Position numbers and translations under genes: made by a program. From the NCBI GenBank assembly GCA_021209525.1, contig JAJOIF010000011.1, positions 1 to 32,257 of the forward strand: DNA of 32,257 nt, in the 5' to 3' direction. Shown one piece after another: positions 7,932 through 14,843 of the stretch; position 1 is the stretch's first letter; every line of letters starts with the position of its first letter. The DNA comes from Minisyncoccota bacterium. Its GTDB lineage: Bacteria; Patescibacteriota; Minisyncoccia; Phycocordibacterales; UBA1006. Below the pieces are notes generated by a model. That model was not told the origin of the DNA. It searched no databases and saw only the letters and a list, made by a program, of their open reading frames with translations.

Positions 7932-8060
7932 ATGAATATGAAAATTGAAATTACACCAGAAATGCTCGAAGCAGCTCGTCGTAAACGAGATGCAGAGCGA
8001 GCCCTTGAATCAGATATTGTTGATCCTGGTTCTGAAAATATTTGTATTGCATGTGAATAA
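7932..8060 (+). CDS. Small acidic hypothetical protein, 42 aa
   Basis: Not recognised. The 42 residues start MNMKIEIT, contain a predicted helix of Ala/Arg/Glu residues and end with CIACE, a CxxC pair at residues 38-41. A single CxxC could bind metal only as part of a dimer or complex. The gene is bracketed by its own TATACT promoter and an intrinsic terminator 15 nt after the stop, which argues that it is a real monocistronic unit. An upstream in-frame extension to 7788 would read through the promoter and is rejected. ATG 7938 (residue 3) is an alternative start. Confidence 0.6.
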   Translation: MNMKIEITPEMLEAARRKRDAERALESDIVDPGSENICIACE

Positions 8061-8075
8061 CATCACAGAGAACAC

Positions 8076-8103
8076 AAAAACTTCCTTTCGGGAAGTTTTT
8101 TTT
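8076..8103 (+). terminator. Intrinsic terminator after the 42-residue gene
   Basis: ACTTCC pairs with GGAAGT across the loop TTTCG, with A residues before and a T run after the stem. Confidence 0.85.
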
Positions 8104-8110
8104 ATGTATG

Positions 8111-8123
8111 AAAGGAGTATACT
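8111..8123 (+). promoter_or_regulatory. Shine-Dalgarno site and TATACT before the Smr gene
   Basis: AAAGGAG (8111-8117), then TATACT (8118-8123), then ATG at 8124. This is the strongest Shine-Dalgarno sequence of the window, with 6-nt spacing. The TATACT sits too close to the ATG to make a leaderless message from 8124. It may be fortuitous here, or may drive a form starting at ATG 8130. Confidence 0.5.
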
Positions 8124-8399
8124 ATGTTTATGAATAGATATTATCGCGAACCTGACCATATTATTGATCTCCATGGATGCACACGCGAAGAAGCGCGGTA
8201 TATGCTTGATGATGTATGCTTTCAGTATGATTTCAAAACAGTGCGCATTATTACAGGTAAGGGAAATCACAACCCCGAAGGTGTCGGTATTTTGAGATCA
8301 TTTGTGCAGCAATATTTGCGCGGGCATAATTTTTCATTTCGTCCTGCGCGCATTGAGCATGGTGGCGACGGTGCTTTTGAGGTGACCTTGCGGACATAG
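8124..8399 (+). CDS. Smr-domain protein
   Basis: A stand-alone Smr domain of 91 residues. The signature DLHG is at residues 15-18, and the second motif TGKGNHNPEG, normally TGxGxHSxxG, is at 44-53. Smr domains (MutS2 C-terminus, yeast Cue2, bacterial SmrB) bind or cleave nucleic acids; SmrB cuts mRNA at collided ribosomes. Whether this short form is catalytic cannot be told. The start at 8124 is supported by AAGGAG at the right spacing. It follows a terminator and has no obvious operon partner. Domain assignment is firm; substrate unknown. Confidence 0.88.
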   Translation: MFMNRYYREPDHIIDLHGCTREEARYMLDDVCFQYDFKTVRIITGKGNHNPEGVGILRSFVQQYLRGHNFSFRPARIEHGGDGAFEVTLRT

Positions 8400-8502
8400 G
8401 TGAGAGACAGGTTGTGCAAAAAAGTGTCGGCGCATAGAATGTATCTCTTGATTATTTACGGCAGAAGAGTACTATAGAGACAAACATCATAATTCGTACT
8501 TT

Positions 8503-8934
8503 ATGAAAAATAAAAAAAGTCATGCCCTCATTGCGCAATCCTTATTATATGATTTGCCGACCGAGATGTCGCGAATCATGTTTTGTCCATCATGTGCAGC
8601 ACGCCGCGCACCTCTCAAGGGTGATCGTGTGCTCCTCTATCATGCTGATGAAAAACAGCATTATATACATTCTATCAAGAAAGATCATAGATATTTTGGC
8701 TTTACGCCACATTTGATTACTGATATTGTCAAAGAACATTTTGTGAATGGTTGCATTATTAGTTTTTCTGCCGTATGTTGTATTGAGAACTGCGGTGTTA
8801 TTTTTACCAAGACAGAGAAAGACCCGTTTCAGTATCATTGGCACAAAATACATCAAAAGCAGTGTTATATGAATCCCTATCGATTTATATCATTTGCAAG
8901 TATCAAATTTTATGATTTGTATGTGTATATCTAA
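8503..8934 (+). CDS. Hypothetical protein with CxxC and CCxxxxC motifs, 143 aa
   Basis: Not recognised. Residues 28-31 are CPSC, followed by a basic stretch (AARRAP), and CCIENC lies near residues 92-97. Four or five cysteines in two groups suggest a small zinc-binding fold, which is inference. The protein is rich in His, Tyr and Phe and has no membrane segment. It ends 16 nt before a bidirectional terminator shared with the gene on the opposite strand. A TACTAT about 30 nt upstream could be its -10. It is a real gene by length and bracketing, with function unknown. Confidence 0.6.
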   Translation: MKNKKSHALIAQSLLYDLPTEMSRIMFCPSCAARRAPLKGDRVLLYHADEKQHYIHSIKKDHRYFGFTPHLITDIVKEHFVNGCIISFSAVCCIENCGVIFTKTEKDPFQYHWHKIHQKQCYMNPYRFISFASIKFYDLYVYI

Positions 8935-8946
8935 CACGCCTACAAC

Positions 8947-8976
8947 AAAACCCCGTGAATATTCACGGGGTTTTTT
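8947..8976. terminator. Bidirectional terminator, 20-bp perfect palindrome
   Basis: CCCCGTGAAT followed by its exact reverse complement (8951-8970), with AAAA on the left and TTTTTT on the right. It sits between converging genes and can stop transcription from both sides. Confidence 0.9.
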
Positions 8977-8989
8977 GATCTGTGGCGAC

Positions 8990-9352
8990 TTAAAAATTTG
9001 ATCTCGTCAACACTTCTTCTTTGTATTTGGTTACATACATATATACCTCTTCCCAAATTTTAGATTGTTTCTGAAAATCAGAATCCTTTTTTGCTGCATA
9101 ATAGTCATGTGATTTTTGTGCAAGATTATATTTTTCAGCAACTTTACGCATGTCTTCTTCCGGCCACAATCTCATGTATTTGATTCCTTTTTTTGTGTCT
9201 ATGGCTTTGTAAAAGAGGAATACATATTTCCATGCAGGTCTCTGGATGTTTTGAAGACGAGTAATTTCTTTATCAACATCTTTTCCTGTGAGAAGTTCAT
9301 CTGTGTCAGCGAATTGAAGTCCGAGATCGTTTTTTACATTGTTTTTGTGCAT
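8990..9352 (-). CDS. Small basic helical hypothetical protein, 120 aa
   Basis: Not recognised. The 120 residues are charged (many Lys, Glu, Asp) and aromatic, mainly helical, with no cysteine, signal peptide or membrane segment. The central part (about 39-75) is rich in Trp, Tyr and Lys, and the C-terminal half looks like a long helix. It is convergent with the 143-residue gene across a shared terminator and divergent from the META-domain gene. The start ATG at 9352 is the first in frame, preceded by an AT-rich stretch with AATACT. Other hypothetical proteins of this size are common in these genomes. Confidence 0.6.
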   Translation of the reverse strand: MHKNNVKNDLGLQFADTDELLTGKDVDKEITRLQNIQRPAWKYVFLFYKAIDTKKGIKYMRLWPEEDMRKVAEKYNLAQKSHDYYAAKKDSDFQKQSKIWEEVYMYVTKYKEEVLTRSNF

Positions 9353-9444
9353 AAGTATTAAATTTTAAAGGTTTAAAAAATGTCTATATATCACTTTAGC
9401 AATAATAAAAAATCATGTCAATATCCTTGTGTGGTGGATAATTG

Positions 9445-9453
9445 TGGTATACT
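9445..9453 (+). promoter_or_regulatory. Extended -10 promoter of the META-domain gene
   Basis: TGG TATACT ends 9 nt before the ATG at 9463, identical in layout to murF and tspO. The in-frame TTG at 9442 lies inside or upstream of this element and is not a plausible start. Confidence 0.65.
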
Positions 9454-9462
9454 ACATATGTT

Positions 9463-10218
9463 ATGAGCATAATCAATACACCTATGATCAAAAATATTTT
9501 AAAAGCATTAGCAATTCTTATTGCGCTATTGGTGATTATTACATTAGTTTCACCTGATACTCAAAAAAGAAAAGCTAAAAACACAGACGCTACACCTATT
9601 GTCTTTGTAAATGACGCGCTCGGTGCATCGCTCTCAGTTATTTTCCAAGACAATATGGCTCTTATTCAAACCACAGAAGGCACCTCATTCCCACTAATGA
9701 GTATTTCATCTGCTTCTGGGGCGCGCTATACCAGCGAAGACGGCACATTGGTGCTTTGGAATAAAGGCGATAGTGTTACTATTTTCTTGAATGATGAAAT
9801 TATCTTTGAAGGAACAGCACTCGGAGGTGCTGGGTTATCTGCAGGATCAGATGCAGTCACGCAAAAACTTACCAGCGCTGTATGGGTTTGGGAAAAAACT
9901 CAAATGAATAATGATGACCTCTTTGAGCCTCTTCGTGCTGGTGCATTTACGCTCACTTTTACCAATGATGGCAATATCTACGGCACGACTGACTGTAATG
10001 GTTTTGGAGGATCGTATACACTTGACGGCACAAAAATTTCTACAAGTGAATTCTTTTCAACAATGATGTTCTGCGAAAATTCACAAGAGCGTGATTTTAT
10101 GGATATGGTTTCTGTAGCAGATCAGGTATTCTTTGACGATGCAGACAATCTCGTACTCTTGCTGCCATATGATTCAGGTTCTATTATTTTTTCACGACAA
10201 CCAAATATTCAAGAATAA
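9463..10218 (+). CDS. Membrane-anchored META/HslJ-domain protein
   Basis: Of 251 residues, about 10-31 form one hydrophobic N-terminal helix (signal anchor). A beta-rich middle domain covers about 42-125, and a META domain (HslJ-like) covers about 135-248. The META signature is the run W-x-W/L near 138, FTxDGxxxGTTDCNGFGGSY near 170, and the later MMFCE. HslJ and related proteins are extracytoplasmic and linked to heat shock and novobiocin resistance, with no known enzyme activity. The two cysteines in DCNG and FCE are positioned to form a disulfide outside the cell (inference). The start is fixed by the promoter. Confidence 0.85.
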   Translation: MSIINTPMIKNILKALAILIALLVIITLVSPDTQKRKAKNTDATPIVFVNDALGASLSVIFQDNMALIQTTEGTSFPLMSISSASGARYTSEDGTLVLWNKGDSVTIFLNDEIIFEGTALGGAGLSAGSDAVTQKLTSAVWVWEKTQMNNDDLFEPLRAGAFTLTFTNDGNIYGTTDCNGFGGSYTLDGTKISTSEFFSTMMFCENSQERDFMDMVSVADQVFFDDADNLVLLLPYDSGSIIFSRQPNIQE

Positions 10219-10228
10219 ATAAATGAAT

Positions 10229-10284
10229 TGCCCGGGGTACCGCCCTTGTTCAACACAATGTTCTCATGCTCGAAGTACTGAGAA
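10229..10284 (-). repeat. Structured intergenic repeat, copy R (short form)
   Basis: On the minus strand it reads TTCTCA, a short loop with ACTTCG, TGAGAA, then CAAGGGCGGTACCCCGGGCA. It aligns with the right half of the copy at 13617-13756: ACTTCG, GAGAACAT, CAAG and GTACCCCGGGCA fall in the same order with near-equal spacing. It lacks the left arm and the second half of the GC-rich hairpin. Confidence 0.6.
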
Positions 10285-10317
10285 TAAAAAATCTCACCCG
10301 TGCGGTGATTTTTTTAT
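10285..10317. terminator. Imperfect bidirectional terminator
   Basis: TCACC/GGTGA with a small bulge, flanked by A and T runs, lies between the converging META-domain and photolyase genes. Confidence 0.65.
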
Positions 10318-11816
10318 TGTGCAGATGCATCTCTAAGGCGTCTATGAAAATCACGCACTGTCGCATGGTAGTACGCAATCTCTTGGGGTGTTTTTTTAGA
10401 TAATTGAGCAATAATAAAAGGCATGCGTGCTTGAGTTTTAAAGAATGCAGCACGCTTGTTAATAAATGACCAGTAGAGACTGTCCCACACCGCTTCCCAT
10501 GGTCCGCGAGGATAATCACCCATTTTGCGTATATAGTTTGATCCGCTCATATAGGGCTTGGTGGCAAAAACACCACCACTTGCAAATTGACTCATGTCAT
10601 AGACATTAGGAACCATGACCCAGTCATAACTATCAATAAACATTTCCATAAACCAACGATAGACATTGTGCGGGGCATATTCTCCAAGGAGAAATATATT
10701 ACCGAGTACCATGAGTCTTTCAATATGATGCGCGTATCCTGTGCGTATTATTTTGGTAAGGGTAAAGTCAACAGGAGTGAGATGAGTATTTCCTTTCCAA
10801 AATGCCTGAGGTAATGGTCGTCTGTGTGTGAAAAAATTTTGAGAACGCATATGAGTTCCATGCGAGACATACATGCCGCGCATAAATTCTCGCCAGCCTA
10901 TAATTTGCCTCACCAGGCCTTCATACGAAGAAAGGGGAATGGTATGGTCATGTGCATACGTCATAATATGCTCAAGTACTGTCTGCGGAGTAATGAGTCC
11001 AATATTGAGATAGGGCGTCATAACACTGTGGAATAATGTGTCGTGTGTATGTGACAAGGCGTCTTCATAGGTTCCAAAGAGCGAAAATCGTTCCTGCAGA
11101 AACATATGCAGAGACGCGAGTGCCTCCGCTTCGGTAATAGGATAGAGAAGATCTGCAGTGTCACCGTAATGGTGATCAAAATATTGTGCAACATATGCCT
11201 TGGCTTCATTGCGATATATGTCTTGATGATTGAGCCATGGCGTACGGGGGAGAGAGATGCCTTTTTTTGGTAAGGGTTTTCTGTTTTCGTGATCGAAACT
11301 CCATTGACCACCTGCGGGTTTTCCTTCGGCATCAATCAAAATACCTAATCGCTTGCGTTGCCATATATAAAATGAATGCATGCGTAATTGCTTGCCTTTT
11401 TGTGTATCGTGCCACGCATGCCATGTGTCTAATGGTGTCAGAAAAAGTGGGCTTTCGTGGATAATAATATGCGCATCAAGTTTTTCAATATCTTGACTGA
11501 GCCATGTATCAGTCGGATCAACAATATGAATAGTGTCTTGGTTTGTGTGGTGAATATGTGCAAGCCAATCACCTCTTTTCTTGAGTTCATATGCCGAGAT
11601 ATAGGTTGCTGCATATCCTTGAGCAATGAGTTGGTCATAGTATGCACGCATACTTGCACGATGGAGCATAATTTTTTGTTTATGAAATTGATATTGTGAA
11701 AAAAAGAGGTATTCTTCAATGAGATATATATGATCGAGTGATATGTCAGAGCGCATAATTGGGTGCTCCGAAAAAGGAAAGAGTTGGTGAGGGAAGATAA
11801 TACCAATTGATTGCAT
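10314..11816 (-). CDS. Cryptochrome/photolyase family protein (FeS-BCP/CryPro type) without any cysteine
   Basis: Bacterial photolyase-related protein of the group that contains Agrobacterium PhrB, a (6-4) photolyase with FAD and a 4Fe-4S cluster. The N-terminal Rossmann domain (about 1-130) begins IGIIFPHQLF. The FAD/helical domain carries GGQWSFDHENRKPLP (169-183), YEGLVRQIIGWREFMRG (298-314), PNVYDMSQFASGG (403-415), and ATKPYMSGSNYIRKM (418-432). At 500 residues it is full length. All four cluster cysteines are missing: the segment near 343-352 reads NTHLTPVDFT, and 433-449 reads GDYPRGPWEAVWDSLYW where CxxC and CP are expected. The whole protein has no cysteine. It probably repairs UV lesions with FAD; cluster loss is visible, activity is inferred. 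Confidence 0.9.
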   Translation of the reverse strand: MQSIGIIFPHQLFPFSEHPIMRSDISLDHIYLIEEYLFFSQYQFHKQKIMLHRASMRAYYDQLIAQGYAATYISAYELKKRGDWLAHIHHTNQDTIHIVDPTDTWLSQDIEKLDAHIIIHESPLFLTPLDTWHAWHDTQKGKQLRMHSFYIWQRKRLGILIDAEGKPAGGQWSFDHENRKPLPKKGISLPRTPWLNHQDIYRNEAKAYVAQYFDHHYGDTADLLYPITEAEALASLHMFLQERFSLFGTYEDALSHTHDTLFHSVMTPYLNIGLITPQTVLEHIMTYAHDHTIPLSSYEGLVRQIIGWREFMRGMYVSHGTHMRSQNFFTHRRPLPQAFWKGNTHLTPVDFTLTKIIRTGYAHHIERLMVLGNIFLLGEYAPHNVYRWFMEMFIDSYDWVMVPNVYDMSQFASGGVFATKPYMSGSNYIRKMGDYPRGPWEAVWDSLYWSFINKRAAFFKTQARMPFIIAQLSKKTPQEIAYYHATVRDFHRRLRDASAQ

Positions 11817-11822
11817 GTATAT

Positions 11823-11831
11823 AGTATAGCA
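11823..11831 (-). promoter_or_regulatory. Extended -10 promoter of the photolyase gene
   Basis: Minus-strand TGC TATACT ends 6 nt before the ATG at 11816, predicting a leaderless message. Confidence 0.6.
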
Positions 11832-11850
11832 TAGGGTGAGAAATCTCAGG

Positions 11851-11940
11851 TATCAAGCACCAAGCAACAAGTAGCAAGTACCAAATAACAAAACCTATCA
11901 GCCCTGTCTGGCGTAATTTGACGAGAGTGCTTGGGATTTT
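11851..11940. repeat. Palindromic CCAA-type intergenic repeat, copy 2
   Basis: The left arm is CAAGCACCAAGC followed by CAAGTA/ACCAAATAACAAA words. The right arm has GTGCTTGG at 11927-11934, the reverse complement of the left arm words CAAGCAC and CCAAGC. It fills the gap between the divergent photolyase and flavin reductase promoters and ends about 10 nt before the latter. Confidence 0.55.
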
Positions 11941-11949
11941 TTGCTCTTA

Positions 11950-11958
11950 TGCTATACT
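11950..11958 (+). promoter_or_regulatory. Extended -10 promoter of the flavin reductase-like gene
   Basis: TGC TATACT ends 8 nt before the ATG at 11967. An upstream ATG at 11931 would precede the promoter and is rejected. Confidence 0.65.
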
Positions 11959-11966
11959 CAATCTCT

Positions 11967-12449
11967 ATGAGAAAAATATGGAATCATGCGCCGTATCCTG
12001 TATGGAGTCTCGTCACACGAGACGAAAAAGGTGACGCTCATATGAATATATGCACCTATGTCACTCCTATATCTATGCACCCCAAAGAATTCATCATAGG
12101 TGTATATTATGGAACTGCAACATATGATCATGTTGTGCGCGACCGTCGTGCATGCTTGCAATTACTGAGCAAAGACCAGATCGCATATGTACCATTGCTC
12201 GGCAAAAAGAGTGCAAAAAAACATCCTCGCAAAATGCAAAACAAGAAAATAACAGAACATACTCATATGTATAATTCTTGGACAGTACTTGAAGGATGTA
12301 TTGGATATATTGACCTTGAAATATATGATATACAGGACACAACCGCAGATCATGCTATTGCATATGCGCGTGTTATACATGCTCGTACTGTGAGCAATGA
12401 TCCTGTGCTTACCCTTGTGGATCTTTATGACGCAGGTGTGATTGGATAG
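11967..12449 (+). CDS. Flavin reductase-like FMN-binding split-barrel protein
   Basis: A 160-residue protein with the layout of the flavin reductase-like family (COG1853). It has PVWSLVT at the first strand, then NICTYVTPISMHPKEFIIGV, in which the NxxTYVTPxS segment binds FMN phosphate in relatives. This is followed by the T-Y-D-H-V and LLSKDQ segments. Such proteins reduce free flavin with NAD(P)H or use bound FMN. It is divergent from the photolyase, which needs reduced FAD, so it could supply reduced flavin or electrons (inference). Its 3' end overlaps the convergent DUF2256 gene by 25 bp. Confidence 0.82.
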   Translation: MRKIWNHAPYPVWSLVTRDEKGDAHMNICTYVTPISMHPKEFIIGVYYGTATYDHVVRDRRACLQLLSKDQIAYVPLLGKKSAKKHPRKMQNKKITEHTHMYNSWTVLEGCIGYIDLEIYDIQDTTADHAIAYARVIHARTVSNDPVLTLVDLYDAGVIG

Positions 12450-12580
12450 CGTCCTTTTCTACACGCTTCTCCGCAATACATAATACGATCCCACATATTG
12501 CGACTTGCCCATTTTTTTCTATTATGAAATGGTCTTTTGCAATGTAGGCATATTTTCTCTTCTCTGTATTTTTTCGTCAT
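12425..12580 (-). CDS. DUF2256-family small zinc-ribbon protein, 51 aa
   Basis: A 51-residue protein encoded opposite the gap between the flavin reductase and DUF1361 genes. It shows C11-x2-C14 followed by KRPF, then a basic RKKWA, W30-D31 and YCGEACR with C36-x3-C40. This is the DUF2256 pattern (CxxC, RxF, KKW, WDxVxYC, xxCR). Four cysteines predict one zinc site. The stop overlaps the flavin reductase 3' end by 25 bp. TATACT on the minus strand ends 10 nt before the ATG. DUF2256 genes are, as I recall, often found near photolyase/cryptochrome genes, which fits this locus; that association should be checked. Function is unknown. Confidence 0.8.
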   Translation of the reverse strand: MTKKYREEKICLHCKRPFHNRKKWASRNMWDRIMYCGEACRKGRYPITPAS

Positions 12581-12590
12581 ACTCTATGAT

Positions 12591-12598
12591 AGTATACG
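12591..12598. promoter_or_regulatory. Overlapping divergent promoters for DUF2256 (-) and DUF1361 (+)
   Basis: The palindrome GTATAC sits in AGTATACG. The minus strand reads TATACT (10 nt before the DUF2256 ATG) and the plus strand TATACG (5 nt before the DUF1361 ATG). TATGAT at 12585-12590 is an alternative plus-strand -10. Only one polymerase could use the shared element at a time. Confidence 0.5.
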
Positions 12599-12603
12599 TA
12601 TAT

Positions 12604-13308
12604 ATGAAATTTTTTTCAGCAAGACATGCGCACCCTTTTGTGTTTTTGTGGATATGCTATGCGTTCGTATTTACCGTACTTGCCCTATTGCCGAGAGAGC
12701 AGTCTGGATTCTGGATTGCTATGCTTTGGAATCTATTTTTGGTGGCGGTGCCACTTGCCTTGGCTTTGGGAATGCTCGCTGTGCATATACTCTCTATACG
12801 CGTGATATTGTGGCTCTTGGCGCTGGTGACTCTTCCTAATGCATGGTATGTTCTCACTGATGTGCGTCATCTCATTTGGCTTCATCCAAAACCAGACGGC
12901 GCTGTTACTATTGTGCGATATGAATGGGATATGCTTGCAGGAGGTAATGTATGGATGAGTGAATTACTGCTTTTTCTCTTGGCGGCGCTCGGTATTGCCG
13001 CGGGTGCATATGCTGGGTACATCCTTGCCCGGGAACTCGCCAGTCATATGAAGAGGCTCACATATCATTGGAATTTTTTGATAAGTGTAGTGACTATTGC
13101 ATATATGAGTGGATTCGCTATTTATATAGGGCGATATATTCGCCTTAATTCATGGGATGTCATAACGAGACCTCATATTGTTGCTGCTGAGATTTTTCAT
13201 GCACACACTGATCCGTATATGTTGTTCGTAACATTGCTCTATGGATCTATTGCTTTGGTGAGTATCTATACTGTCCAATATATTGCGCAGTCTGTAGGGT
13301 CTAGGTAA
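12604..13308 (+). CDS. DUF1361 integral membrane protein
   Basis: A 234-residue protein with about six membrane helices. Family marks are LWNLFLVAVPLALA (near 46-59), LPNAWYVLTDVRHL (near 78-91) and a YIGRYIRLNSWDVITRP motif (near 179-195); these match DUF1361 proteins, which have no established function. The start at ATG 12604 is chosen because the longer frame from 12505 would run through both promoter elements and is antisense to DUF2256. The following gene (13357) has its own promoter. The NSWD and TDxRHL motifs suggest a conserved polar site at the membrane, role unknown. Confidence 0.85.
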   Translation: MKFFSARHAHPFVFLWICYAFVFTVLALLPREQSGFWIAMLWNLFLVAVPLALALGMLAVHILSIRVILWLLALVTLPNAWYVLTDVRHLIWLHPKPDGAVTIVRYEWDMLAGGNVWMSELLLFLLAALGIAAGAYAGYILARELASHMKRLTYHWNFLISVVTIAYMSGFAIYIGRYIRLNSWDVITRPHIVAAEIFHAHTDPYMLFVTLLYGSIALVSIYTVQYIAQSVGSR

Positions 13309-13343
13309 GTATGTGGTATACTTATATGTATTACTCATTTATA

Positions 13344-13349
13344 TATACA
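13344..13349 (+). promoter_or_regulatory. -10 element of the 67-residue gene
   Basis: TATACA ends 7 nt before the ATG at 13357. A second, better TGG TATACT (13314-13322) ends 34 nt before it, so the gene may have a leadered and a leaderless start. Confidence 0.45.
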
Positions 13350-13356
13350 TATCATT

Positions 13357-13560
13357 ATGTCACACAATCATACCTACAATCTCATGAATCAACTTACCCA
13401 AGAAATGAAAAGTCTCTGGCGTATAGAAAAACACTATATTCCCGAAGCGCAGACAGATCAAGAACGAGAACTCTTTGAAGATATGGCTCGCGTCAAAAAG
13501 GCGCATATCGAAGCGCTCGAGCAATTGGTTGCACAAACCCTTGGGGGAGGACACAATTAA
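13357..13560 (+). CDS. Small helical hypothetical protein, 67 aa
   Basis: Not recognised by name. The 67 residues form two predicted amphipathic helices: about 8-27 with WRIEKHY, and about 34-60 with DMARVKKAHIEALEQL. They are joined by a short Pro-containing turn. The acidic/basic pattern resembles short helical-hairpin proteins common in Parcubacteria. There are no cysteines or membrane segments. It has its own -10 element and a strong terminator 17 nt after the stop, so it is a monocistronic unit. Confidence 0.65.
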   Translation: MSHNHTYNLMNQLTQEMKSLWRIEKHYIPEAQTDQERELFEDMARVKKAHIEALEQLVAQTLGGGHN

Positions 13561-13576
13561 AATACTATACATACAC

Positions 13577-13611
13577 AAAACTCACCGCAATGGTGAGTTT
13601 TGTTTTTTCAA
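13577..13611 (+). terminator. Intrinsic terminator after the 67-residue gene
   Basis: AAAACTCACC pairs perfectly with GGTGAGTTTT around a 5-nt loop, followed by a T-rich run. Confidence 0.88.
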
Positions 13612-13616
13612 GGGGT

Positions 13617-13756
13617 TATGTTCAATACTCATCAGGCGCTCTTTATTATTTAAATAAAATAATAACTTGTTCTCGGTAGTATGAACATGATACTTCGCCA
13701 CACGAGAACATCGCCTTAAGCAAGAGTAGTACCCCGGGCAGAGCCCGGGGTGCTAC
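13617..13756 (+). repeat. Structured intergenic repeat, copy A (longest form)
   Basis: Three pairings are visible. ATGTTCAATACT (13618-13629) pairs with AGTATGAACAT (13678-13688) with one bulged base. TGTTCTCG (13668-13675) pairs with CGAGAACA (13703-13710). A 14-bp hairpin spans 13726-13756 with ACCCCGGGC, loop AGA and GCCCGGGGT as its core. The second pairing starts inside the loop of the first, so the two form a pseudoknot or exclude each other. The left part aligns with 15611-15705 and the right part with 10229-10284 (minus strand). Confidence 0.7.
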
Positions 13757-13769
13757 ATTTCTAGAGAGA

Positions 13770-14831
13770 TTATTCTGCAGTAGGTTTTTCAATGAGCAGA
13801 GGATCAATATCGAGACTTTCTCCGGTAATACGCAAGACATCTTTGTCTACTTTTTTGAGTTCTTTGTAGGCATGATTGTAATGATTCACTGTTGTGCCGA
13901 GTGTGCTACCGAGTTTTTGCATATAGGTTTCATATGCTTGTAAGTGATTACCGAGCTCTGCGACACGTTTTTGAATTTCTTTTGCTGATTCTTCGATTTG
14001 CAATGAGCGGAGTCCTTGGAGGACTGTTTGCAAGAATGCGAGGAATGAAGTAGGGGAGACAATGAGTACTTTTTTCTTGAATGCATATTCAATGAGATCT
14101 GCGGTATTAATCTTCATACCACCAATTTCTGCAACCAAGAGATCGTAATAAATGGCTTCGTGAGGAATGAACATGAATGCAAAATCCATAGTGCCATGTT
14201 CTGGTTGAATATATTTGCTCGTTTCGTCAATGCGTTTCTTGAGATCATTTTTAAATGCGCGCTCCAAGGTGAGGCGATCGCTCTCATTGGTAGTATCAGC
14301 AATGCGTGTATAATTTTCAAGAGAGAACTTTGAGTCAATAGGAATAATTTTATCTTTGACAAATACTACAGCATCGACAATGTCTTCTTTGGTAAGTGTA
14401 TATTGCATTTGATACGATCCAGGAGGGAGCACATTTTTGAGTGTTGTTTCTAAATAGTATTCTCCTAAAATACCGCGCTGTTTTGGGTTTTTGAGCATAT
14501 TTTGCAAGTCTTGCAATTGCTCAGTAAAACTCATAACCTGCTCGCCTGTTTTCTTGACCTCAGTAATTTCTCGAGTAATTTCTTTGATGAGTTCATGAGA
14601 TCGTTCTGATTGATATTTGAGCGAATTACTCATTTCTCGTTGTGTGTCACCGAGTTTTTCATCAACAGCGCGAGATAGTGCATTCATTTGATGAAGCAAG
14701 AGCGCGAGTGATTGATCGTCTTGTTTTTGTACAGGTGCGTCTATTTTTTTCTGGAGGCGCATCACGAGAGTAATGAGCACACTAATGAGGAGAATACTAA
14801 TAATGATAATGATGATAAAAAAAGTTTCCAT
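13770..14831 (-). CDS. rmuC: DNA recombination protein RmuC
   Basis: RmuC family proteins limit recombination at inverted repeats and have a restriction-endonuclease-like core. This 353-residue member has an N-terminal membrane helix (about 4-24) and a coiled coil (about 25-110). The core domain carries NPKQRGILGEYYLE, VVFVKDKIIPIDSKFSLENY and MFIPHEAIYYDLL. The DSK pair fits the D/ExK nuclease motif. The start ATG at 14831 lies 12 nt after the stop of the exonuclease gene, so the two form an operon. Loss of strand-end processing at inverted repeats could matter here because palindromic repeats flank the gene. Confidence 0.93.
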   Translation of the reverse strand: METFFIIIIIISILLISVLITLVMRLQKKIDAPVQKQDDQSLALLLHQMNALSRAVDEKLGDTQREMSNSLKYQSERSHELIKEITREITEVKKTGEQVMSFTEQLQDLQNMLKNPKQRGILGEYYLETTLKNVLPPGSYQMQYTLTKEDIVDAVVFVKDKIIPIDSKFSLENYTRIADTTNESDRLTLERAFKNDLKKRIDETSKYIQPEHGTMDFAFMFIPHEAIYYDLLVAEIGGMKINTADLIEYAFKKKVLIVSPTSFLAFLQTVLQGLRSLQIEESAKEIQKRVAELGNHLQAYETYMQKLGSTLGTTVNHYNHAYKELKKVDKDVLRITGESLDIDPLLIEKPTAE

Positions 14832-14843
14832 AAGAGTAGATGA

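Noticed and set aside
12505-12603. N-terminal extension of the DUF1361 protein
   Set aside because: It would run through the promoter elements and is antisense to the DUF2256 gene, whose cysteine pattern is clearly real.
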